Part shown: positions 7,519 through 12,396 of the stretch, piece after piece
Numbering within the stretch: position 1 is the first letter of the stretch
Layout of the letters: every line of letters starts with the position of its first letter
Source of the DNA: an uncultured Clostridia bacterium
GTDB lineage: Bacteria; Bacillota; Clostridia; Oscillospirales; Acutalibacteraceae
Reading direction: 5' to 3'
Assembly (NCBI GenBank): GCA_947623765.1
Contig: CANQIG010000039.1
Location: forward strand, 1-12,396
DNA length: 12,396 nucleotides
Made by a program: the position numbers and the translations under genes
The notes under the pieces: generated by a model
What the model was told of the DNA's origin: nothing
What the model saw: the letters and a program-made list of their open reading frames with translations, nothing else
The model's database searches: none

Positions 7519-8208
7519 ATGAAATATATCCTGGATATTGCCGCGCTCGCCGCGTTCGTGATCTTTGCGGCGGTCGGCGCGAAAAAGGGCCTCATCAAGG
7601 CGTGCGCGGACTTCCTCGGCGGTGTGATCGCGATGGTCGGCGCGGCGATGCTCAGCACGCCTGCGGCGCAGTGGGTCTTTGAGACGTTTTTCCGCACGTC
7701 GCTCGAGGAGAAGATCGCGTCGCTCGTGGAGGGACTGACCGTCGGCGAGGCGGTGCAGGCGGTCTTTTCGGCGTTCCCCGATGTGATCCGGCGCGGGTTG
7801 GAAGCAGCGCAGATCACGCAGGGAAGCGTGGTGGCGCAGGTGCAGGACAGCGTGGACCCCCTCGCGAAGGGCATCACGGACGCGCTCGCCCCGATGCTCG
7901 TCAGTCTGATCTCCGCGATGGCGATGGTGGTCCTGTTCGTGCTGCTGCTCGTGGTGATCCGTGGGATCGCGACGCTCCTCACCGGGCTGTTCGATCTGCC
8001 GATCCTGCGCGGACTCAACGCTGCGGCGGGGGCGGTCTTCGGGGCGCTCCTCTCGGTGCCGGTGATCTGGGTGGTGCTGGCGTGCATCCGCATCTTCACG
8101 CCGCTGCTCTCCGAGGACATCGGCGCGTATGTGCAGGTCATGCTGAGCAATTCGGTCGTCGCCGGCGTGTTTTACGAGATGAATCCGGCCTATATGCTTT
8201 TGGGCTGA
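7519..8208 (+). CDS. CvpA family membrane protein
   Basis: This 229-residue integral membrane protein has hydrophobic segments at about 4-20, 31-48, 124-155 and 168-192. That is the arrangement of the CvpA/colicin V production family: two N-terminal helices, a polar middle region of about 75 residues and two C-terminal helices. The early VGAKKGLIKA turn after helix 1 and the GLNAAAGAVFGALLSV segment (165-180) fit the family's conserved glycine-rich motif. CvpA proteins are linked to envelope homeostasis, but their biochemical role is not settled. The gene probably opens a new transcript from the promoter at 7449-7477, followed by pgsA and clp. Its neighbour upstream, the DUF5711-like protein, is also membrane-anchored, which hints at a common envelope theme (inference). 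Confidence 0.82.
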   Translation: MKYILDIAALAAFVIFAAVGAKKGLIKACADFLGGVIAMVGAAMLSTPAAQWVFETFFRTSLEEKIASLVEGLTVGEAVQAVFSAFPDVIRRGLEAAQITQGSVVAQVQDSVDPLAKGITDALAPMLVSLISAMAMVVLFVLLLVVIRGIATLLTGLFDLPILRGLNAAAGAVFGALLSVPVIWVVLACIRIFTPLLSEDIGAYVQVMLSNSVVAGVFYEMNPAYMLLG

Positions 8209-8256
8209 TCGGAAAATCAAGACGCCGCGTGGGCGTCGGAAAAAGGGGAATGCGGG

Positions 8257-8898
8257 ATGTCTTCCAAATCGAGCAGGACGAAAAAACCAAGAAATCAAAA
8301 TCTCACCGTCCCGAACGCCATGAGCCTTTTCCGCATCGTGCTCGTGCCGTTTTTGGCGTACTATTTGATACACCGGGAGCTGGTGCAGGCGATCGTGACG
8401 CTCGTGCTTTCCGGGCTGTCCGATATGCTGGACGGTTTTGTCGCGCGGCGGTTCAATCAGGTGACGGAGCTCGGCAAGATGCTGGACCCGCTGGCGGATA
8501 AACTGACGCAGGCGACGATCGCGGTCTGCGCGGCGGTGCTGTTCCCGACCGTCCGCGTGCTGCTCGCGCTGCTCGTTCTCAAGGAGTTCCTGATGCTCTG
8601 CGGCGCGGTGTACTTGCTGAAACAGGGGAAGCGTCCCTGCGCCGCGAAGTGGTTCGGCAAGGTATCGACAACGCTGTTTTATCTCTCCACCGGAGGCATC
8701 ATCCTCATGGAGACCCTGCACGTGCCGGAGAACATTTCCCGGCCTGTTTCCATCCTGGCGCTGGGCGTCACGGTGGCGTTTATGATCTATTCGTTCCTGC
8801 GGTACTTCGGGCTGTTCTGGAAGATCCTGCATTCCGAAGACAGCGCGGACCGGATCGATCTGTCCGCGGAGATCCGCGCGAAAAAAAGCAGGGGATGA
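8257..8898 (+). CDS. pgsA: CDP-alcohol phosphatidyltransferase, probably phosphatidylglycerophosphate synthase
   Basis: This 213-residue membrane enzyme transfers a phosphatidyl group from CDP-diacylglycerol to an alcohol, most likely glycerol-3-phosphate in the first step to phosphatidylglycerol. The complete family motif DxxDGxxARx8GxxxDxxxD is present, with Asp56, Asp59, Gly60, Ala63, Arg64, Gly73, Asp77 and Asp81. A basic, Lys/Arg-rich N-terminus of about 15 residues precedes LTVPNAMSLFRIVLVPF, which fits PgsA-type enzymes. Further hydrophobic segments lie at about 85-115, 135-155 and 165-190. It is some 20-30 residues longer than typical PgsA, at both ends. A cardiolipin synthase of the CDP-alcohol type is an alternative, since the substrate cannot be read from the motif. 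AGGGGA at 8244-8249 is the ribosome binding site, 7 bases before the ATG. Confidence 0.84.
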   Translation: MSSKSSRTKKPRNQNLTVPNAMSLFRIVLVPFLAYYLIHRELVQAIVTLVLSGLSDMLDGFVARRFNQVTELGKMLDPLADKLTQATIAVCAAVLFPTVRVLLALLVLKEFLMLCGAVYLLKQGKRPCAAKWFGKVSTTLFYLSTGGIILMETLHVPENISRPVSILALGVTVAFMIYSFLRYFGLFWKILHSEDSADRIDLSAEIRAKKSRG

Positions 8899-8924
8899 CC
8901 CTGTGCTGAAAGGAGTTTTGCTGC

Positions 8925-11195
8925 ATGATGATGATGTGTTCCCGGTGTAAGAAGCGCCCGGCGGTCGTCTATGTTTCGCAGTCGAACGATATGCGGCACA
9001 CGCAGGGGTACTGCCTCGTGTGCGCGAAGGAGCTGGGGATCAAGCCCGTCAACGACATCATGGAGAAAATGGGGATCACGGAGGACCAGCTCGAGGCGAT
9101 GAGCGAGAGCATGACCGGGCTGATGAACCTTCCGGAGGAAAACGGCTTTGAGCCGGGCGGCGCCGTGCCGTTCCCCTCGGAGATCCTCGGGCAGTTCGGC
9201 ATGAACGCCGGGGGAGACGGGGCGTTCCCGGGCGGCGCGCCGCAGGGACCGCGTCCCGGCACGGGGGGCGCGCCGAAAAAGCCGAAGCGCAAGCACATCC
9301 CTGCATACTGTACGGAACTCACCGAACGCGCCCGCACCGGCAAGCTCGACCGCATCGTCGGGCGGGAGCGGGAGATCGAGCGCGTCGTGCAGATCCTCTC
9401 CCGCAGGACGAAGAACAATCCCTGCCTGATCGGCGAGCCGGGCGTCGGCAAGACCGCCGTCGCGGAGGGCCTCGCGATCCGGATCGCGGAGGGAAAGGTT
9501 CCCGCGAAGCTGCGGGACCGCGAGGTCCAGCTGCTCGATCTTACGGCTCTCGTCGCGGGCACGCAGTTCCGCGGCCAGTTCGAGAGTCGCATCAAGGGCC
9601 TTGTGGACGAGGTGAAGCAGGAGGGGAACATCATCCTCTTCATCGACGAGGTGCATACTCTCGTCGGGACCGGCGATGCCGAAGGCAGCATGAACGCCGC
9701 GAACATCCTGAAGCCCGCGCTCTCCCGCGGGGAGATCCAGGTGATCGGCGCGACGACGTTTTCCGAGTACCGGCGGTACATCGAAAAGGACGCCGCGCTG
9801 GAGCGGCGCTTCCAGCCCGTCACGGTGACCGAACCCTCGATCCGCGACGCGTCCGAGATCCTTGCGGGCATCAAAACATACTATGAAAATTTCCACAACG
9901 TCCGCGTTTCGGACGCGATCGTGAACCGGATCGCGGTGCTCGCGGAGCGGTACATCAGCGACCGGTATCTGCCGGATAAGGCCATCGACCTGCTCGACGA
10001 AGCCTGCGCGTGCGCTGCGCTTCGGAACAAGCGGCGCGCGGAGTACGACGACGTGACCGCCGCGCTCTCTGTGGAGCGCAGGAAGGAGACGGAGCTCTCC
10101 TCGGCGGAAAACGTGGACTACGAAGCGCTCGCGAACGCGCGGCAGAAGACCGCCGCGCTCGAGCAGATGCTCGCCTCCTTCACGCAGGAAGACATCACGC
10201 CGAGCGTCACGGAGGCGGATCTCGCCTATGTGATCGAGCTTTGGACCGGCATCCCCGCCGCAAAGATCGAGCAGACCGAGCTCGGGAAGCTCGCGCATAT
10301 CGAGGAGAAACTCAAAGAGAAGATCATCGGGCAGGACGAGGCGGTCTCCGCCGTGTCCGCCGCGATCCGACGCAGCCGCGTGCAGATCAGTCCGCGCCGC
10401 CGCCCCGCGTCCTTTATCTTTGTCGGGCCGACGGGGACCGGCAAGACGGAGCTGGTGCGCGTCCTCGCGAACGAGCTGTTCGATTCCCCGGAGACGCTGA
10501 TCCGGCTCGATATGTCCGAGTTCATGGAGAAGCATTCCGTCTCGAAGATCATCGGTTCGCCGCCGGGCTACGTGGGATACGACGAGGCCGGGCAGCTCAC
10601 AGAGAAGGTGCGGCGCCGTCCGTATTCCGTCCTGCTGTTCGACGAGATCGAGAAGGCGCATCCCGATGTGATGAACATCCTGCTGCAGATCCTCGACGAG
10701 GGCAGGATCACAGACGCACACGGGCGCACGGTGAACTTCGAGAATACGGTCATCGTGATGACCTCGAACGCAGGGAGCAACAGCAAGGAGTCGCTCGTGG
10801 GCTTCAACCGCACGGCGAACGAGATCAACCGCGAGAAGGCGATGAAGGCGCTCTCCGAATTCCTGCGGCCTGAGTTCCTGAGCCGCGTGGATGAGATCAT
10901 CGTTTTCCGCGCGCTGGACGAGGCGGATTACTGCGCCATTGCGGAGCTGATGCTCTCCGAATACGTGCCGACGCTCGGAGAGCGCGGCATTCGGCTCACA
11001 TGGACGCCGGAGGCCGTCGCGCTGCTCGCGAAGCGTTCCTTCGGCGGGAAGAGCGGTGCGCGTGACCTGCGCAACACCATCCGGAAAGCCGTGGAGGACC
11101 GCTTGACCGTGCTTCTGGTCGAGCGCGGAGAGGAAAATGTGGCGGGCGTCGCTGTCGTCGTCAAAGACGGCGAGGTCACACTGGAAGCCATTTGA
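8925..11195 (+). CDS. ClpE-like AAA+ ATPase (Clp protease ATP-binding subunit) with N-terminal zinc finger
   Basis: This 756-residue unfoldase has two AAA+ modules of the Hsp100/Clp class and should feed substrates to ClpP in the cytosol. The N-terminus has a four-cysteine zinc finger, Cys5, Cys8, Cys30 and Cys33 (CxxC-x21-CxxC), as in ClpE and McsA rather than the double-Clp repeat of ClpA/B/C. A Gly/Pro-rich linker follows at about 93-122. Module 1 has Walker A GEPGVGKT (170-177) and Walker B with Asp241/Glu242. A short coiled-coil middle region follows. Module 2 has Walker A GPTGTGKT (501-508), Walker B with Asp573/Glu574 and sensor-2 Arg713 in KSGARD. A VGF loop at 625-627 corresponds in position to the ClpP-docking loop of ClpC/ClpE. 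AAAGGAG at 8909-8915 precedes the ATG by 9 bases; ATGs at 8928, 8931 and 8934 make the exact start uncertain by a few codons. No CtsR-type operator is seen upstream. Confidence 0.92.
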   Translation: MMMMCSRCKKRPAVVYVSQSNDMRHTQGYCLVCAKELGIKPVNDIMEKMGITEDQLEAMSESMTGLMNLPEENGFEPGGAVPFPSEILGQFGMNAGGDGAFPGGAPQGPRPGTGGAPKKPKRKHIPAYCTELTERARTGKLDRIVGREREIERVVQILSRRTKNNPCLIGEPGVGKTAVAEGLAIRIAEGKVPAKLRDREVQLLDLTALVAGTQFRGQFESRIKGLVDEVKQEGNIILFIDEVHTLVGTGDAEGSMNAANILKPALSRGEIQVIGATTFSEYRRYIEKDAALERRFQPVTVTEPSIRDASEILAGIKTYYENFHNVRVSDAIVNRIAVLAERYISDRYLPDKAIDLLDEACACAALRNKRRAEYDDVTAALSVERRKETELSSAENVDYEALANARQKTAALEQMLASFTQEDITPSVTEADLAYVIELWTGIPAAKIEQTELGKLAHIEEKLKEKIIGQDEAVSAVSAAIRRSRVQISPRRRPASFIFVGPTGTGKTELVRVLANELFDSPETLIRLDMSEFMEKHSVSKIIGSPPGYVGYDEAGQLTEKVRRRPYSVLLFDEIEKAHPDVMNILLQILDEGRITDAHGRTVNFENTVIVMTSNAGSNSKESLVGFNRTANEINREKAMKALSEFLRPEFLSRVDEIIVFRALDEADYCAIAELMLSEYVPTLGERGIRLTWTPEAVALLAKRSFGGKSGARDLRNTIRKAVEDRLTVLLVERGEENVAGVAVVVKDGEVTLEAI

Positions 11196-11206
11196 ATCAA
11201 AAGTTT

Positions 11207-11240
11207 GAACCGCCGCACCGGCATATGGGTGCGGCGGTTC
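11207..11240. terminator. Long hairpin after clp, probable terminator without a good U-tract
   Basis: GAACCGCCGCACC (11207-11219) pairs perfectly over 13 bases with GGTGCGGCGGTTC (11228-11240), leaving an 8-base loop. It begins 11 bases after the clp stop. The + strand sequence that follows (TCAGTCTGG) has no run of T, so it is not a canonical intrinsic terminator for clp. Read on the - strand, the following bases include a short T-rich stretch. It may end transcription weakly, protect the 3' end of the clp mRNA, or act together with the terminator at 11442-11471. Confidence 0.6.
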
Positions 11241-11441
11241 TCAGTCTGGGGGAAATTTCGTTTATTCTCGCTTATTCTGCCGGGTGTTTTGTGCGGGGGC
11301 GTAGAGCCAGCGTAATGAAACAGCGCCCGACGTGCTGTTCGATAAAGAAACGCAAGGTCGAAGTGCAGCGAGAGAACGGACAACAAGAAAAGCGACGCTT
11401 CTTCTTATTCAAAAGCGTTGCCGCAGCGCAGCAAAAAAAAG
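11241..11441. other. Intergenic stretch of about 200 bases, no convincing gene
   Basis: No supported gene lies here. The stretch is visibly richer in A/T and purine runs than the flanking coding DNA. CAGCG recurs at several places (near 11308, 11320, 11366 and 11423). A small inverted repeat pairs ACGCTT (11395-11400) with AAGCGT (11413-11418). Open frames exist on both strands, but they lack ribosome binding sites and run through the flanking hairpins. It could be an untranslated tail, a small RNA or a decayed repeat element; I cannot tell which. Confidence 0.5.
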
Positions 11442-11480
11442 AAAGCAGTGTGACTTTCGACACACTGCTTTTCTCTTTTT
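11433..11480. terminator. Strong bidirectional intrinsic terminator between converging genes
   Basis: AAAGCAGTGTG (11442-11452) pairs perfectly with CACACTGCTTT (11461-11471), leaving an 8-base loop. On the + strand it is followed by a T-rich tail (TTTTCTCTTTTTT from 11469). On the - strand it is followed by C and eight T (A-run at 11433-11440). It starts 8 bases after the TAA of the small - strand membrane gene, so it terminates that gene. It can also stop any read-through from clp. Confidence 0.88.
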
Positions 11481-11800
11481 TATTGTTGGTCGTCGTTCTG
11501 CGGCTCCGCCGTGCGTTTGCCGGTGCGTCCGTGCGGCGCGGCGAAGAGCTGCAGGAGCAGCACAAGGAAACAGCCGCCCACCGCGCAGAGGCCCCGCACG
11601 AAGATCGTCTGGGCGATGGTCAGGAAATATCCTGCCTCCGTGAGGGAGAGAATCTCGAAGAACTGCAGGATCATCGCACAGAACGCGAGCGCGTAGGAGA
11701 GCCAAAGCATGGTCGGGCCGCCCTTTTTGAAAATGATCCGGATCAGGGGGATCAAAATGGCGGCAGCGCCGAGAACGATGCTGGCAATATCAAAGATCAT
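11480..11800 (-). CDS. Small membrane protein of unknown function, 106 residues
   Basis: I do not recognise this family. The 106-residue product is very hydrophobic, with likely membrane helices at about 2-24, 31-52 and 58-87; the last stretch may be one long helix or two. Helix 1 is followed by a short basic turn (FKKGG at 24-28). The C-terminal tail from about 89 is polar and basic then acidic (GRTGKRTAEPQNDDQQ) and is probably cytoplasmic. There is no signal-peptide cleavage motif and no catalytic motif. The start is the ATG at 11800, with a 7-base match to AGGAGGT upstream. A longer frame from 11830 is excluded because its ATG overlaps the -10 box. It is a single-gene unit with its own consensus promoter and terminator, converging on clp. 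The complete set of expression signals argues strongly that it is a real gene. Confidence 0.8.
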   Translation of the reverse strand: MIFDIASIVLGAAAILIPLIRIIFKKGGPTMLWLSYALAFCAMILQFFEILSLTEAGYFLTIAQTIFVRGLCAVGGCFLVLLLQLFAAPHGRTGKRTAEPQNDDQQ

Positions 11801-11807
11801 TAGGAAC

Positions 11808-11814
11808 ACCTCCT
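11808..11814 (-). promoter_or_regulatory. Ribosome binding site of the small membrane gene
   Basis: On the - strand AGGAGGT lies 7 bases before ATG 11800. It is close to a perfect match to the 16S rRNA anti-Shine-Dalgarno sequence and fixes the start codon. Confidence 0.85.
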
Positions 11815-11828
11815 GTTTTCTGCAAGAC

Positions 11829-11857
11829 ATTATACACGGTTTTGCAAGTTATGTCAA
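11829..11857 (-). promoter_or_regulatory. Perfect-consensus sigma-A promoter of the small membrane gene
   Basis: Read on the - strand, TTGACA (11857-11852) is followed by exactly 17 bases and then TATAAT (11834-11829). Both boxes match the housekeeping consensus at all twelve positions. Transcription should start near 11822, leaving a leader of about 20 bases with the ribosome binding site in its middle. A second TTGACA lies 12 bases further upstream (11869-11864), and the two share the 7-base repeat ATGTCAA as read on the + strand. Confidence 0.9.
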
Positions 11858-11866
11858 GAACGATGT

Positions 11867-11890
11867 CAAAAAACGTCGACGCGTTTTTTG
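11867..11890. repeat. 9-bp perfect inverted repeat upstream of the promoter
   Basis: CAAAAAACG (11867-11875) and CGTTTTTTG (11882-11890) form a perfect inverted repeat around a 6-base centre, TCGACG. It begins 10 bases upstream of the -35 box of the small membrane gene, and its left arm overlaps the second TTGACA. It could be an operator for a dimeric regulator. It could equally be a second, weak terminator with A- and T-tracts on either side, backing up the one at 11911-11942. Confidence 0.6.
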
Positions 11891-11910
11891 CCGCAACATT
11901 CGGAAGACGC

Positions 11911-11942
11911 AAAAACCGCCCGCCGGTTTCCCGGCGGGCGGT
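11911..11942 (-). terminator. Intrinsic terminator of the EF-G-like gene
   Basis: CCGCCCGCCGG (11916-11926) pairs perfectly with CCGGCGGGCGG (11931-11941) around a TTTC loop, extended by one A-T pair. On the - strand it is followed by five T. It lies 15 bases after the TAA stop of the EF-G-like gene, the classic position, and insulates the downstream small membrane gene. Confidence 0.9.
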
Positions 11943-11956
11943 ACGCACAAACGGAT

Positions 11957-12396
11957 TTATTCGATCTCGCCGGCGGCCTTTGCCGCCTCGATGACCTTCT
12001 GCGCCACGTTCGCGGGCGCTTCCTCATAGCGGACGAACTCGAAGGAGAAGCTCCCGCGGCCCTGCGTCACCTGACGGAGGAACGTGGAGAAGTCGTGCAT
12101 CTCCGCCATCGGGACTTCGGCCTCGACGGTCTGATAGCCCGCCGTCGCCGGGTGCATGCCGAGCACGCGGCCGCGGCGCTTGTTGACCTCACCCATCACG
12201 TCGCCCATGTTGGCGTCCGGCACGGTGGAACGCAGCGTGCCGATGGGTTCGAGCAGGACCGGGCCTGCCTGCGGCATACCCGCTTTATACGCGAGCGAAG
12301 CGGCGGTCTTGAACGCCATTTCGCTGGAGTCTACGGGGTGATACGAACCGTCGTATAGGACGGCCTTCAGGCCGACGACCGGGTAGCCCGCGAGGA
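11957..12396 (-). CDS. Elongation factor G-like protein, C-terminal part (5' end outside window)
   Basis: Only the last 145 residues are in the window, plus two bases of a further codon; the GTPase domain lies beyond the edge. The visible part covers the end of EF-G domain IV and domain V. It contains DGSYHPVDSSEMAFKTAASLAYKAG, typical of domain IV. After it come PVLLEPIGTL, DANMGDVMGEVNKRRGRVLGM (in place of the canonical PEEYMGDVIGDLNSRRG-type block) and the final TQGRGSFSFEF. Several positions differ from canonical FusA: the segment usually reading EMFGY reads EMHDF, and the tail reads RYEEAPANVAQKVIEAAK. This points to the EF-G paralogue group (often annotated EF-G-like or FusA2) rather than the main translocase, but the deciding GTPase-domain features are not visible. 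The terminator at 11911-11942 follows the TAA stop. Confidence 0.88.
   Translation of the reverse strand, partial: LAGYPVVGLKAVLYDGSYHPVDSSEMAFKTAASLAYKAGMPQAGPVLLEPIGTLRSTVPDANMGDVMGEVNKRRGRVLGMHPATAGYQTVEAEVPMAEMHDFSTFLRQVTQGRGSFSFEFVRYEEAPANVAQKVIEAAKAAGEIE

Noticed and set aside
6120..8150. 676-codon - strand open frame opposite the DUF5711-like and cvpA genes
   Set aside because: It spans two real genes and a promoter on the other strand, has a low-complexity composition and has no ribosome binding site or family motif that I can see.
8221..8237. Hairpin GACGCC/GGCGTC between cvpA and pgsA as a terminator
   Set aside because: The stem has only 6 bp and is followed on the + strand by A- and G-rich sequence that forms the pgsA ribosome binding site, so termination there is unlikely.
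8787..10721. 644-codon - strand open frame opposite clp
   Set aside because: It is antisense to a clear AAA+ gene; its His/Arg/Leu-rich product is typical of GC-rich shadow frames.
11192..11803. 203-codon + strand open frame after clp
   Set aside because: It crosses a 13-bp hairpin and a strong terminator and then runs antisense to the small membrane gene. It has no ribosome binding site at 11192 or at the in-frame ATG at 11315.
11801..11830. N-terminal extension of the small membrane protein to an ATG at 11830
   Set aside because: That ATG overlaps the TATAAT -10 box, so it would not be in the transcript, and a strong ribosome binding site points to the ATG at 11800.
1..12396. CRISPR array, tRNA, rRNA, insertion sequence or phage genes
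   Set aside because: I found no regularly spaced repeats, no cloverleaf or rRNA-like segments and no transposase or integrase motifs on either strand.

Overview
The window looks like chromosomal DNA from a GC-rich member of the Clostridia, most likely an Oscillospirales/Ruminococcaceae-type gut bacterium. This is inferred from the gene families (group II ECF transporter core linked to truA, DUF5711-type protein, CvpA-type protein, ClpE-like ATPase with an N-terminal zinc finger, divergent EF-G paralogue), purine-rich Shine-Dalgarno sites of AGGAGG type, and sigma-A-like promoters. The assignment is by pattern, not by database search.

Layout. Ten genes run on the + strand from 1 to 11195 with almost no gaps: the 3' part of ruvB (Holliday junction motor), glmM (cell-wall precursor synthesis), a class I SAM methyltransferase, ecfA1-ecfA2-ecfT (energy-coupling core of a vitamin/micronutrient importer), truA (tRNA pseudouridine synthase), a single-pass membrane protein with a probable beta-propeller ectodomain (DUF5711-like), a CvpA-family membrane protein, a CDP-alcohol phosphatidyltransferase (pgsA-like) and a ClpE-like AAA+ unfoldase. 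Four junctions overlap by 1 to 8 bases (glmM/methyltransferase, methyltransferase/ecfA1, ecfA1/ecfA2, ecfA2/ecfT), suggesting translational coupling. A plausible internal promoter lies before cvpA (7449-7477), so the run is probably at least two transcription units: ruvB to the DUF5711-like gene, and cvpA to clp.

From 11196 to 11479 there is no convincing gene. This stretch holds a long GC-rich hairpin just after clp, about 200 bases of lower-GC sequence of unknown nature, and a strong bidirectional terminator. Two genes then lie on the - strand, converging on clp: a 106-residue membrane protein of unknown function with a perfect-consensus promoter, and, at the window edge, the C-terminal 145 residues of an EF-G-like translation factor followed by its own intrinsic terminator.

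Most of the window is housekeeping and I see no clear new defence, mobile or biosynthetic system. The parts least explained by known families are the small membrane gene with its elaborate upstream region (perfect promoter, repeated ATGTCAA, 9-bp inverted repeat) and the unassigned spacer at 11241-11441.
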